Shown piece after piece: positions 1 to 8,088 of a stretch of 64,000 nt of DNA. Source of the stretch: Chryseobacterium sp. JUb7 (GTDB taxonomy: Bacteria; Bacteroidota; Bacteroidia; Flavobacteriales; Weeksellaceae); contig NZ_JANUFF010000010.1 in the NCBI RefSeq assembly GCF_024806495.1, positions 1 through 64,000 of the forward strand. The letters run 5' to 3'. The first letter of the stretch is position 1. Each line of letters starts with the position of its first letter. The notes beneath the pieces are model-generated. The model worked only from the letters and a program-made list of their open reading frames with translations, did no database searches and was not told the DNA's origin. The translations under genes were made by a program, and so were the position numbers.

Positions 1-55
1 ACATTGTATAATCTCGCTGCGTGCGCTTGGCTTTTATCTTATCTCGATTTTCCAT

Positions 56-83
56 AATAAGTCTATTTTGTGTAAACTTATTG
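56..83. repeat. short inverted repeat left of the terminator
   Basis: The arms AATAAGT and ACTTATT lie around a loop of about 13 bases. The hairpin sits between the window edge and the strong terminator to its right. Apart from these two hairpins I see no gene in bases 1-220. Confidence 0.35.
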
Positions 84-102
84 TAGGACGGGACATAGAT
101 AC

Positions 103-139
103 AAAAAGAGGCTGTCTCAAAAGGACAGTCTCTTTTTTT
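103..139. terminator. bidirectional intrinsic terminator
   Basis: A 9-bp stem (GAGGCTGTC with GACAGTCTC, one G-T pair) has A5 on its left and T7 on its right, so it can stop transcription from either side. It lies 82 bases downstream of the integrase remnant. Confidence 0.75.
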
Positions 140-220
140 GTTCAAGTTAGTTGAAAAATTATTCTGAAAAAAATTTGAGCTTTAAATGAATCAATCTTTT
201 CAGAATAATTTTTTTCTATT

Positions 221-1407
221 TTAAACAGCCTTTTTATTTTCGGCTAAGAGATTTTTTAATTCAAACATATCTCTGCCAATTTTTTTATCCTGTATTTTAG
301 CGTAGTGCTGAGTCATTCTGATATTAGTATGTCCAAGCATTTTACTGACAGTTTCCAAAGGCAACCCATTATTAAGGGTAACTGTAGTAGCAAAAGTATG
401 TCTTGCCGTGTGGAAGGTAATATCAAAATCAATTTCACATAATTCTCCAATTTCCTTTAAATATTCGTTCATCTTTTGATTGCTGAATACGGGTAAAACA
501 GTCATTTCATTTACACATTTCGGATGATTTTCGTACGTATCTAAAATTTCCTGTGCAGCCTTTAATATCGGAATACTCGCTTCAACATTCGTTTTGGTTC
601 TCTTGATTTTTATCCATAATCCGCCGTCAATTCCTTTCATTACTTTATGCTTTACAAGGCTCTTAACATCAATATAAGCAAGACCTGTATAACAGCAGAA
701 TACAAAAATATCACGAACAATTCTCAAGCGGTCAGAAATGAATTGCTTTTCCCTAATTTTTTTTAATTGCAGATCTGTTAAGAATCTTACATCAACGTTT
801 ACGATTTTAGATTTATAGCACGTAAAAGGGTTCTTGTTGATTCATTCATTATCAATACAGATATTGATGATTTTTTGAAAATTCTTAATATACTTGACCG
901 CAGAATTATTGGAGCAATTTCTTACTGTTCGCAAATAAAATTCATAATCAGCAACAAACCCAGGATTAATATGACGAATATCAATTATACTAAATTTCCA
1001 TTTCATAAATGCCTGAGTATGTCTTAAAGAGGTCTCATACCTTTCCCATGTTCCCTTGTAATATGCTTTTCCTATAAGCTCCTCCATCTTTGAGTTATCA
1101 TCTTTAAAAGCCTCTATCAGCGTAACTTTTCTATCTTCAACTCCTAAATACCTGTTACGGAGATTTTCGCAGGTTATTTCTTTGCCTTCATTAAACAGGT
1201 TATTGTAGCATTCGAATAATCTCGCTCTTACTCCCTCTAAAAAAGAATTTAATTGTTTTGTACTCGGAGTATTGCCAATGTTTTAATAATCTGACCTGTT
1301 GAAATTTCTGTTCTTTTACCGGAAATTGTAATTCGTAAGTAAATGGTAGAAATTGTGGGATTGTTTTTGACTTTTTTTGCGTAGAAAAGTACATTGTAAG
1401 TTTCCAT
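221..1407 (-). pseudogene. tyrosine recombinase (integrase) pseudogene
   Basis: These are the remains of a Bacteroidota-type phage/ICE integrase, which in the intact family cuts and joins att sites. Three stretches of one gene are readable. The N-terminal arm-binding segment starts at 1407 (METYNVLFYAKK...ISTGQ) and loses frame near 1290, where about 15-20 residues also seem to be missing. The SAM-like core-binding domain resumes at TKQLNSFLEGV and runs to a TGA at 842-844, at a place where relatives usually have Trp (IDNE-stop-INKNPF). After that, in the same frame, comes the catalytic domain with TGLAYIDV, the HTARHTF (HxxR) box and LGHTNIRMTQHYAKI with the nucleophilic Tyr. One frameshift/deletion and one nonsense codon make it very likely dead. 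It follows tRNA-Ser on the same strand, the usual island layout. Confidence 0.88.
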
Positions 1408-1587
1408 AACTTTAGATTTTTAAGATTAGTAATTTATTTGAGAATCTTAAAACCTACAAGATGTTCAATAGATGAATAGGCTATTTACGTGTTTTTCGGT
1501 GAGTAAAAAATGTGACTTCAAGCCACTCACCGAATTACTCACTTTCAATTTGTATTTCTTTGATATATTTTGACAACTTCAAACAAC

Positions 1588-1625
1588 AAAAAAGCCTTTA
1601 AATACTAAAATTTAAAGGCTTTTGA
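1588..1625 (-). terminator. terminator behind tRNA-Ser
   Basis: A 14-bp A/T-rich hairpin (AAAAGCCTTTAAAT paired with its complement, 5-base loop) lies 23 bases past the tRNA 3' end. It has T-rich ends on both strands and separates the tRNA from the integrase remnant. Confidence 0.7.
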
Positions 1626-1647
1626 TTTTATTTGTTTCTCCAACTTG

Positions 1648-1732
1648 CGGAGAGTGAGGGATTCGAACCCCCGGACCTGTTACAGTCAACAGTTTTCAAG
1701 ACTGCCGCAATCGACCACTCTGCCAACTCTCC
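1648..1732 (-). tRNA. tRNA-Ser (anticodon UGA)
   Basis: An 85-base class II tRNA. The acceptor stem is GGAGAGT/ACTCTCC with discriminator G. The anticodon loop CTTGAAA gives anticodon UGA, which reads UCA and related serine codons. A long variable arm (around CTGTAACAGG) and the T-loop GGTTCGAATCC are present. No CCA is encoded. Its 3' end faces the integrase pseudogene, so it is the likely old attachment site. Confidence 0.95.
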
Positions 1733-1902
1733 TTAAACTCCGATAATATCGTTGTTTTCAGTGGTGCAAATATAGAACGTTTTTCAATTCTGACAAAATA
1801 TTTTTAATACAAATTTTAACAAAACTTAATAATCGACTAAAAACCAGCTTAATTATTTTCATCAAACACTGATGAACATTAGAAAAATTAATATTAAAAA
1901 AT

Positions 1903-1930
1903 AAAAAAACGCACCCCGGAAGATGCGTTT
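1903..1930 (-). terminator. trxB terminator
   Basis: Read on the minus strand, an 8-bp stem (AACGCATC/GGTGCGTT) is followed by T7, 22 bases after the trxB stop codon. Confidence 0.75.
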
Positions 1931-1951
1931 CATATTTTAAATTAAAATGAA

Positions 1952-2893
1952 TTAATGTAATTCTGCCAAATATTTTTCAGCATCCATAGCCGCCATACAA
2001 CCGCTTCCTGCAGCCGTAATTGCTTGTCTGTAGATATGATCCTGAACATCTCCTGCAGCAAAAACTCCGGGAAGATTTGTTCTTGAAGAACCTTTTTCAG
2101 TTTCTATATATCCGTTTTCATCCAGGTCAATCTGCCCCGCAAAAATATCTGTATTCGGTTTGTGACCGATAGCAATGAAAATTCCGTGAACATCAACCGT
2201 AGATTTTTCCTGAGTCTGATTATTGATAACAACCGCTCTTTCCACTAAATTGTTTTCCCCTTCAATACCAATCAGTTCGTGATGAAATTTCACGTCAATA
2301 TTCGGGGTATTCTGAACTCTGTGAATCATGGCTTTAGAAGCTCTAAACTCATCTTTTCTCACCAACATAGTTACTTTATTCACCAGTTTTGCAAGGTAAG
2401 TTGCTTCTTCAGCTGCTGTATCACCTGCTCCTACTACCACAACATCTTTTCCTCTGTAGAAAAATCCGTCGCAGGTTGCACATGCAGAAACTCCGCCACC
2501 GTTATATTTCTTTTCATCGTCAAGCCCTAAATATTTTGCGGTAGCTCCGGTAGAAATAATCACTGTTTTAGCAAATATTTCTTTGGTTCCGGCATATAGT
2601 TTATGAACACCGCCCACTTCTTTAGAAAATTCAACTTTAGTGATCATTTCATAATGCACTTTAGTATCGAATCTTTCTGCTTGTTTTTGCAAATCCATCA
2701 TCATTTCAGGACCTGTAATTCCTGCAGGATATCCTGGAAAGTTATCGACTTCAGTAGTGGTAGTCAATTGTCCGCCCGGCTCCAATCCTGTATATAATTC
2801 AGGTTTTAAGTCTGCTCTTGCAGCATAAATTGCCGCTGTGAAACCAGAAGGTCCAGATCCAACGATCACACAATCTAAAATGTTTTGCTCCAT
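1952..2893 (-). CDS. trxB: thioredoxin-disulfide reductase
   Basis: A cytosolic flavoenzyme that passes electrons from NADPH through FAD and a redox disulfide to thioredoxin. The 313 residues match the usual TrxB length. Visible are the FAD-binding GSGPSG (residues 12-17), the redox pair CATC (138-141), the NADPH-binding GAGDTA (155-160) and the C-terminal FAD motif GVFAAGDVQD. It stands alone with its own terminator. The start gives MEQNILDCVIVG, with the dinucleotide fold beginning at the expected distance. Confidence 0.97.
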   Translation of the reverse strand: MEQNILDCVIVGSGPSGFTAAIYAARADLKPELYTGLEPGGQLTTTTEVDNFPGYPAGITGPEMMMDLQKQAERFDTKVHYEMITKVEFSKEVGGVHKLYAGTKEIFAKTVIISTGATAKYLGLDDEKKYNGGGVSACATCDGFFYRGKDVVVVGAGDTAAEEATYLAKLVNKVTMLVRKDEFRASKAMIHRVQNTPNIDVKFHHELIGIEGENNLVERAVVINNQTQEKSTVDVHGIFIAIGHKPNTDIFAGQIDLDENGYIETEKGSSRTNLPGVFAAGDVQDHIYRQAITAAGSGCMAAMDAEKYLAELH

Positions 2894-3009
2894 AATTTGC
2901 TTTTCAAAAGATTTAAAAATTTACGACTGCTAATTTCGTAATTTTTAATATTTAATTAAAGTTATTTTAATGATACTTGTCAATATTTAATATGTTCGTT
3001 TTCGATGAT

Positions 3010-3099
3010 GTTATGAGTTATAAATTATGAGTTACAGGTTATTTAAAAACTAATTTGTATTACTAAAAACTCTTAACTCTTCACTTAAAACTTATAACT
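3010..3099. repeat. TTATGAGTT-type inverted repeat
   Basis: Two roughly 30-base arms, left starting GTTATGAGTTATAAATTATG and right ending CACTTAAAACTTATAAC, are imperfect reverse complements around a short A/T-rich centre. A relative lies at 30959-31094. It fills the trxB-holA gap and looks like a small interspersed element. Confidence 0.5.
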
Positions 3100-3102
3100 A
3101 TT

Positions 3103-4140
3103 TTACACTTTCATCTTAATTTTATCGACATTGATGATTTTATAAACCAGTTCCTTGATGAGTTCGGCTTCATTCATATTTACAGCTCCCAGACCTTTTC
3201 CTTTCATATCAAATTCTCTTAAAATTGAAATGACTCTTGTGGCATGCTTTAAAGGATACAATCTTGCCGATTCTGCATAATCTTTAATAAAATAAGGATT
3301 CACCCCCATCTGAGAGGCAATTACCTGAGGTGGCTGACCCATCATTGTATTATAAATAATGACATTGGAAAAATAATTGTAAAGGCTTGCCAACATCATT
3401 ACAAAAGGATTGTTTTTAGGATTTTTACCCATAAAATGAGCAATTTTAAAGGCTGCATTAGCATTTTTGGTTCCTAAAGCCTTCTGTAATTCGAAGACAT
3501 TATATTCTTTACTGATTCCGATGTGGTTTTCAATAATAGCACCATCAAGAATTTCACCTTCTTTAAGGATAATCTTCAGTTTATTAAGTTCGTTGGCAAT
3601 TCTTGAAAGGTCATTTCCAAGATATTCAGCCAGCAAATGAGAAATATTCGGGGCTGTTTTTATTTTTAATGAAATACATTCGTCTGCAATCCATTTGGGA
3701 AGCTGAGCTTCTTTGACAGGTTCGCTTAAAAATAAAGCATTGGCTTTATCCAGAGATTTTGTAACCTTTTTCCGGCTGTCAAGTTTTTTATGTTTGTGGG
3801 CAAAAACCAAAACCGTGGAGATTACGGGGTTCTGAATATACGCTTCCAAAGCCGTATTCTCACTTTCCGCAAGCCTCAAATCCTGAGCTTCTTTCACAAT
3901 GATCACCTGCTTATCGCCCATCATCGGAAACTGTCTTGCCAGAGAAAGAATTTCATGATATGTTGTGTCTTTTCCGTATACTACGGTCTGATTGAAAGCC
4001 TTTTCATCTTCGTTCAAAAAGTCGTGTTCAAGAGCTTTTACCGCAAGATCAATAAAGTAAGGTTCTTCTCCGTGGAAAAAATAAATCGGTAAAACTTCTT
4101 TATTTTTAATATTTTTGAGGATTAAATCTAATTCTTTCAT
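3103..4140 (-). CDS. holA: DNA polymerase III subunit delta
   Basis: The clamp-loader subunit that opens the beta sliding clamp during replication. At 345 residues it has the family's usual size. The N-terminal P-loop-like region (IYFFHGEEPYFIDLAVKAL, residues 19-37) and the central GNDLSRIANELNKL segment are typical, followed by the alpha-helical collar domain. It diverges from the HsdR-N-like gene with only 7 bases between the two start codons, so each promoter must lie inside the opposite gene. Confidence 0.93.
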   Translation of the reverse strand: MKELDLILKNIKNKEVLPIYFFHGEEPYFIDLAVKALEHDFLNEDEKAFNQTVVYGKDTTYHEILSLARQFPMMGDKQVIIVKEAQDLRLAESENTALEAYIQNPVISTVLVFAHKHKKLDSRKKVTKSLDKANALFLSEPVKEAQLPKWIADECISLKIKTAPNISHLLAEYLGNDLSRIANELNKLKIILKEGEILDGAIIENHIGISKEYNVFELQKALGTKNANAAFKIAHFMGKNPKNNPFVMMLASLYNYFSNVIIYNTMMGQPPQVIASQMGVNPYFIKDYAESARLYPLKHATRVISILREFDMKGKGLGAVNMNEAELIKELVYKIINVDKIKMKV

Positions 4141-4147
4141 CTTATAA

Positions 4148-4573
4148 ATGGAACTTCCAAAACTGAATTTTCAGGAAACTTTTGATTTTAAATTCAAGAA
4201 AGACAAAGATAAGTTTTTTATTTATGATTTAGTTCGTAAAACTTACCTTTTGCTCACCCCGGAAGAATGGGTGCGCCAGCATTGGATTCACTATTATCTG
4301 ACGGTTAAATCCTACTCTACTTCTGCTTTAATTACAGAAAAAAAGATCGTTCTCAATGGTTTGACAAAACGAATTGACCTTCTGATTACTGAAAAAACAG
4401 AGCCTGTTATTCTGATCGAATGCAAGGCTCCGCAAATCAAATTAACTGAAAAAACATTTGAACAGACCGCGAGATATAACTCTATTATCGGAGCAAAAGA
4501 AATCATTTTAACGAATGGTCTGCAGCATATCAATGCCTATTATGAAAATGAACAATATCAGTTTTACAGATAA
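4148..4573 (+). CDS. stand-alone HsdR N-terminal (type I restriction) domain protein
   Basis: A 141-residue protein matching the N-terminal nuclease region of type I restriction R subunits, of the small HSDR_N_2 kind that Bacteroidota carry without helicase or modification genes. The PD-(D/E)xK core shows as RIDLLITEK followed by PVILIECKAP, then the conserved QxxRYN-like QTARYNSIIGAKEIILTNG. No hsdM or hsdS is nearby, so a restriction role is unlikely. Its position head-to-head with holA hints at a housekeeping or DNA-repair role, which is inference. Biochemical function unknown. Confidence 0.8.
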   Translation: MELPKLNFQETFDFKFKKDKDKFFIYDLVRKTYLLLTPEEWVRQHWIHYYLTVKSYSTSALITEKKIVLNGLTKRIDLLITEKTEPVILIECKAPQIKLTEKTFEQTARYNSIIGAKEIILTNGLQHINAYYENEQYQFYR

Positions 4574-4584
4574 GATTGAGGTAA

Positions 4585-4625
4585 GGTCCAGATAAAGCTT
4601 AATTATCATATCTGGATCCTTTATA
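4585..4625 (+). terminator. probable terminator after the HsdR-N gene
   Basis: An 8-bp stem TCCAGATA/TATCTGGA around a 14-base loop, followed by TCCTTTATAA, 13 bases after the stop codon. The T-run is weak. Confidence 0.45.
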
Positions 4626-4764
4626 ACAATTTATTAATCCTTTTTCTGAGTTATTTTATTAATTTAGATGAAGGATTTTCTCTTTATGGCGAGAAATGGG
4701 ATAACAAATGACCCGTTGAATTTTAAATAAAAATATGATTTGATCATGAACATTTGAAAATCAC

Positions 4765-4875
4765 GCAAAATACCTAGCCCCGATTGAAACGACATCCTTT
4801 TTGGTTGCGGTCGGAGCGAAGCGGAGACCGTAACCAAAAAGATACAGTGGAAAGCGGGAATCTGCTCCTTAAAAA
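4765..4875. ncRNA. structured intergenic element, possibly Flavo-1-like
   Basis: A block richer in G and C than the surrounding spacer, between two genes, with nested pairing. A 15-bp hairpin (4798-4840, one G-T pair, 13-base loop) is flanked by the single-stranded-looking blocks CTAGCCCCGATTGAAACGAC and GATACAGTGGAAAGCGGGAA, which can pair through CCCG/CGGG. From memory the AGCCCcGATnGAA and GGAAAGCGGGA blocks recur in flavobacterial spacers and resemble the Flavo-1 RNA motif. I could not check this, so strand and function are unknown. The rest of 4574-4917 holds only the terminator and A/T-rich sequence. Confidence 0.5.
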
Positions 4876-4917
4876 CAATGAAAATAATTAATTTCAAATA
4901 CAGTTAAATTACAAAAT

Positions 4918-5661
4918 ATGATACGTTCAATATTATTATCCGCCTTTCTGATGACATCAGGATCAATTTTCAGTCAAAATCTTAAATCTGTTTCTTATCA
5001 GGACGGTTCACAGAAGCTCAACGGTTTGGTAACTTCCAATGCAGGAAAAAAACTTCCGGGAGTTTTGATTTTACCGGCCTGGAAAGGTATTGATGATGAG
5101 GCAAAAACAGCTGCTGCAGAATTGGAAAAACAAGGCTATATTGCTTTTGTTGCAGATATTTACGGAGAAGGAAATATACCTTCTGACAATGCAAGTGCAG
5201 GTAAAACCGCAGGTTACTACAAACAAAATTATGAAGCTTACCAGAAAAGAATTTCTCTGGCTTTGGAACAGTTAAAGAAAAACGGGGCCATTTCTAATAA
5301 GATTGCAGTGATCGGATATTGTTTTGGGGGAACAGGAGCACTGGAATCTGCACGAGGAAGCCTTCCGGTTGTGGGAGTTGTTTCCATTCACGGAAGCATA
5401 GGGAAAGATCAGGCAAGAAAAAACGGGCCTATTTCTGCTAAAATTTTGGTTGAAAACCCTGCAGACGACCAGAGCGTGACGCCGGAAGATTACAATAATC
5501 TGATCAAAGAGATGAATGAAGGGAATGCAGACTGGCAAATGATCACCTACGCCCATTCAAAACATACGTTTACGGATCCAAAATCACCGGATTACAATGA
5601 AGTGATGGCGAAAAGAGCGTGGAATCATACGCTGATGTTTCTGAAGGAGATTTTGAAGTAA
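4918..5661 (+). CDS. dienelactone hydrolase family protein, exported
   Basis: A 247-residue alpha/beta-hydrolase with an N-terminal signal peptide (MIRSILLSAFLMTSGSIFSQ), so probably periplasmic. The catalytic triad of the dienelactone hydrolase family can be placed at Cys135 in VIGYCFGG, Asp184 in NPADDQS and His216 in YAHSKHTF. Family members open lactone rings or cleave small esters. The natural substrate cannot be told from sequence. It stands alone and ends at a repeat element that can serve as its terminator. Confidence 0.88.
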   Translation: MIRSILLSAFLMTSGSIFSQNLKSVSYQDGSQKLNGLVTSNAGKKLPGVLILPAWKGIDDEAKTAAAELEKQGYIAFVADIYGEGNIPSDNASAGKTAGYYKQNYEAYQKRISLALEQLKKNGAISNKIAVIGYCFGGTGALESARGSLPVVGVVSIHGSIGKDQARKNGPISAKILVENPADDQSVTPEDYNNLIKEMNEGNADWQMITYAHSKHTFTDPKSPDYNEVMAKRAWNHTLMFLKEILK

Positions 5662-5680
5662 AATTTAGTTTAAATAAAAA

Positions 5681-5773
5681 ATGCTTCGACAGGCTCAGCA
5701 TGGCATCGCTACAAATTAACTGCTAATAAAGTAATTAGTATTAGAAATGTCATGCTAAGCGTAGTCGAAGCAT
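5681..5773. repeat. 93-bp inverted-repeat element, copy A
   Basis: The ends ATGCTTCGACaGGCTCAGCATG and its imperfect reverse complement flank about 45 bases. A-tracts and T-tracts outside the arms let it act as a two-way terminator between convergent genes. The interior (GCTACAAAT...TAATTAGTATTAGAAATGTC) is also shared, in reverse orientation, with copy B at 21151-21246, so this is a family and not just a terminator. Confidence 0.75.
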
Positions 5774-5776
5774 TTT

Positions 5777-6157
5777 TTATTTTGCTTCCTCTAACTCTAC
5801 AATATAAGTCTTCGGAGAATATTTCGTTAAAGAACCTGTAGCAGCATCAATACCAACACCGATTGCTCCTCCAAGAAGAATATTGACTAAGGTAACTGCA
5901 TTAAAATTTTTCGTTAGTTTTACTTCTTTGTCATTAAATCCTTCTTTCTGAAAGATAACCGTCTGTTTGCTTAATGATCTTGAGATCTCGGCAGTACAAG
6001 GGGTAGTACATTTTTCGACTCCTTTATGGAATACCTTTGCTCCTTCCGGAGTTGAGCTGAAAGATATTTTATCCTTAGTTCCTGTAATAATGGTTGCACA
6101 CGAAGTTGTAGATAAGGTAATACCTAATAATATTACCATTGACAGCCTGCTTTTCAT
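5777..6157 (-). CDS. PEGA-like domain lipoprotein
   Basis: A 126-residue exported lipoprotein: hydrophobic signal (MKSRLSMVILLGITLS) and lipobox TTSC with Cys20. The following segment (SFSSTPEGAKVFHKGVEKCTTPC, then FQKEGFNDKEVKL) fits the PEGA surface-domain pattern. A glycine-rich hydrophobic stretch (VNILLGGAIGVGIDAATGS) sits near the C-terminus. Function unknown. It is convergent with the hydrolase gene across repeat copy A. Confidence 0.75.
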   Translation of the reverse strand: MKSRLSMVILLGITLSTTSCATIITGTKDKISFSSTPEGAKVFHKGVEKCTTPCTAEISRSLSKQTVIFQKEGFNDKEVKLTKNFNAVTLVNILLGGAIGVGIDAATGSLTKYSPKTYIVELEEAK

Positions 6158-6270
6158 AGTTAAAAGTTTAATTCCTAATTAATTTTTTCAGTGCGCGAAC
6201 TTACAAAAATTATTTAAGCAAAAAACTTTGAATAGTTTTTACAAACAAGATTTAACTAAAAAAAATCAAA

Positions 6271-6507
6271 CTATATTTCCATCTCATTGATTTCATTACA
6301 ATTAGAACACCACCAATATTCTCCTTTTTTATCTTTCAACTTAATTTTTGTACTCTTATCACAATTTTCACAGATACATTTATCACTTTCGCTTTCTTTT
6401 GCTTCATAATCACAATCGAAACAACTCCAACTCGTAAAATGAGTTTTTCCATTAGTAAACCAAGTAAATGAATTTCCCTTACATTTAGGACAAATTTGTA
6501 ACGCCAT
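6271..6507 (-). CDS. small zinc-ribbon protein
   Basis: 78 residues with four cysteine pairs (CPKC, CFDC, CENC, CSNC), enough for two zinc ribbons. The function is unknown; such proteins often bind nucleic acid. A longer reading from 6561 is possible, but ATG at 6507 lies two bases after the cupin stop codon and puts CPKC at residue 6, so I prefer it. It seems to be the last gene of a cupin-zinc ribbon pair. Confidence 0.7.
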   Translation of the reverse strand: MALQICPKCKGNSFTWFTNGKTHFTSWSCFDCDYEAKESESDKCICENCDKSTKIKLKDKKGEYWWCSNCNEINEMEI

Positions 6508-6509
6508 AT

Positions 6510-6875
6510 TTAAATTATTTCTTCTCTGTTCACCAAATCCATAGAAAATGCCGGAAGGCAAACAGCAACATATTCACAAGGTTCCGAAAACGGGTTGCTG
6601 TAACGAACCCTCGCTCCTTTTTCCACCAAAATGCTCTGCCCTTTTTCTAAGATAACAATCTCACCATCAATTTCGAATTGTTTTTTACCCGAAATAATCA
6701 ATGTATACTCATCGAACTGAGGGGTTTGGTACGGCTCACTCCAATCCGGAGGAGCAATCATATGAGCGATTGAGATATCAGAATTCTGGGTAGAATTTCC
6801 CCAGTGCTCTTCAATCAGTTTTCCATCTGTGGTAGGAACGACAAACGGTGATTTTTGAATTTTATACTTTTTCAT
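6510..6875 (-). CDS. cupin domain protein
   Basis: A single-domain cupin of 121 residues. The first cupin motif appears around MIAPPDWSEPYQTPQFDEYTLIISG and the second around EGxxxxVxxGARVRYSNP. Substrate unknown; one-domain cupins of this sort are often annotated only by fold. It lies between a GNAT gene (12 bases upstream) and the zinc-ribbon gene, all on the minus strand and probably co-transcribed. Confidence 0.8.
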   Translation of the reverse strand: MKKYKIQKSPFVVPTTDGKLIEEHWGNSTQNSDISIAHMIAPPDWSEPYQTPQFDEYTLIISGKKQFEIDGEIVILEKGQSILVEKGARVRYSNPFSEPCEYVAVCLPAFSMDLVNREEII

Positions 6876-6887
6876 TTCAGACGGTTT

Positions 6888-7403
6888 TTATTTTTTGATT
6901 TCGTAAACAAAATTAGTTCTTGTCGGTTCTCCAAAATAGGCTACTTCCTCTTCAGCTACTTTTTTTCCGCCTAATCTTTCCAGTGCAATCTGGGAACGGA
7001 AATTTTCTTTTCCGATATGAAAATGCACTTTATCTACAAATTGAAAAATATAGTCAAGCATAAGCTTTTTAATCTGAGGATTGATGCCCTTTCCCCATGA
7101 TTTTGTTCCGTAGAAAGTATATCCTATGAAAATGCTGTTTCCATTTTCATCATAGTCATAAAAACGGGTACTTCCCAATACATCACCGGTTGATTTTTCA
7201 ATAATCTTAAAAGCTCCTTTGCTTTCCAGAGCTCCTTTAAAAAAGTTTTCAAAAACTTCCCGCTGATAACGGTCTTTATTGGGATGCTGTTCCCAAACCC
7301 TCGGATCGGAGGCTACTTCATATAAAGACTCAAAATCCCCTTGCTTTAAGGGGATTAATTGATATTCTTGATTTTCTAAAACAGGTTGAATAGAAAAATT
7401 CAT
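6888..7403 (-). CDS. GNAT family N-acetyltransferase (RimJ/RimL-like)
   Basis: A 171-residue acetyl-CoA-dependent transferase. It begins with a substrate lobe (LIPLKQGDFESLYEVASDPRVWEQHP) typical of the RimJ/RimL or spermidine-acetyltransferase branch and contains FIGYTFYGTKSWGKGINPQIKKLMLDY, the acetyl-CoA-binding region, then HFHIGKENFRSQIALERLGGKKV. Target unknown. First gene of the GNAT-cupin-zinc ribbon run. Confidence 0.85.
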   Translation of the reverse strand: MNFSIQPVLENQEYQLIPLKQGDFESLYEVASDPRVWEQHPNKDRYQREVFENFFKGALESKGAFKIIEKSTGDVLGSTRFYDYDENGNSIFIGYTFYGTKSWGKGINPQIKKLMLDYIFQFVDKVHFHIGKENFRSQIALERLGGKKVAEEEVAYFGEPTRTNFVYEIKK

Positions 7404-7454
7404 CTTAAATATTTTTGTTTAAAATCATCAGACCAAATCTTGCGATCTTATGTC

Positions 7455-8060
7455 TTAGCTTTTTGCTTTTGCTGCGTCTGATTCTATTTTTTTAATTTCT
7501 TTTAATTTATCTGCAATCTTAGTGACAGCATCCGGGCTTGATGGTCTTAAAGCTACTTCAGCCTGAGCCATATCCCACTTGATTACAAGGTTTCCTGTAT
7601 TTTCTCCTGTTGGATTTAAAGTAATTTCAAACCACTCCTGTTTGTCTGCCAGTTTATTTACAGGCACGGTAACATCTACCACATCCTGTTTTGGATCATA
7701 AGTATAAGCTCCCCACTGTTGGAAATCTTTATTTAAGATCACTTTCCATTCTTTTTCTGTCGGAACAATAAATAGTCCGTAAGTTCCTGCAGGAACTACT
7801 TTTCCTCCGAAGTTTATAGACTGTCCGAATGTAATTTTTGTAGATGAGTTAGCACCCGCTCTCCAAACCTGTCCGTAAGGTACCAATTCTCCGAAGATCT
7901 TACGTCCTTTCACTCCAGGTCTTCCGTAATCAACAGAAACTTTAGACATTGAAAACTGCTGCTCTACCTTCTGACGCGGGCTCGCTGCCGGTACAGAATA
8001 ATCCTGAGCAAAACTTAAAGCTGAAGCTGATATGCAAAGTGCAAATAGTAACTTTTTCAC
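7455..8060 (-). CDS. DUF2911 family secreted protein
   Basis: A Bacteroidota periplasmic protein of unknown function. The frame is open upstream to 8150, but the signal peptide begins at a GTG at 8060 (VKKLLFALCISASALSFAQ), which I take as the start, giving 201 residues and removing an overlap with ada. The conserved block SVDYGRPGVKGRKIFGELVPYGQVWRAGAN and the following KITFG...PAGTYGLF mark the DUF2911 fold. Confidence 0.85.
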   Translation of the reverse strand: MKKLLFALCISASALSFAQDYSVPAASPRQKVEQQFSMSKVSVDYGRPGVKGRKIFGELVPYGQVWRAGANSSTKITFGQSINFGGKVVPAGTYGLFIVPTEKEWKVILNKDFQQWGAYTYDPKQDVVDVTVPVNKLADKQEWFEITLNPTGENTGNLVIKWDMAQAEVALRPSSPDAVTKIADKLKEIKKIESDAAKAKS

Positions 8061-8088
8061 GTGTAAATTTTTGTTTAAAATTACAAAA

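Noticed and set aside
1..1640. Search for a duplicated tRNA-Ser 3' end (att site)
   Set aside because: No second copy of the GGTTCGAATCCCTCACTCTC end is visible in this stretch.
4664..4897. 77-residue minus-strand open frame
   Set aside because: It runs through the structured intergenic element and its composition is not protein-like; the frame is a by-product of the repeat.
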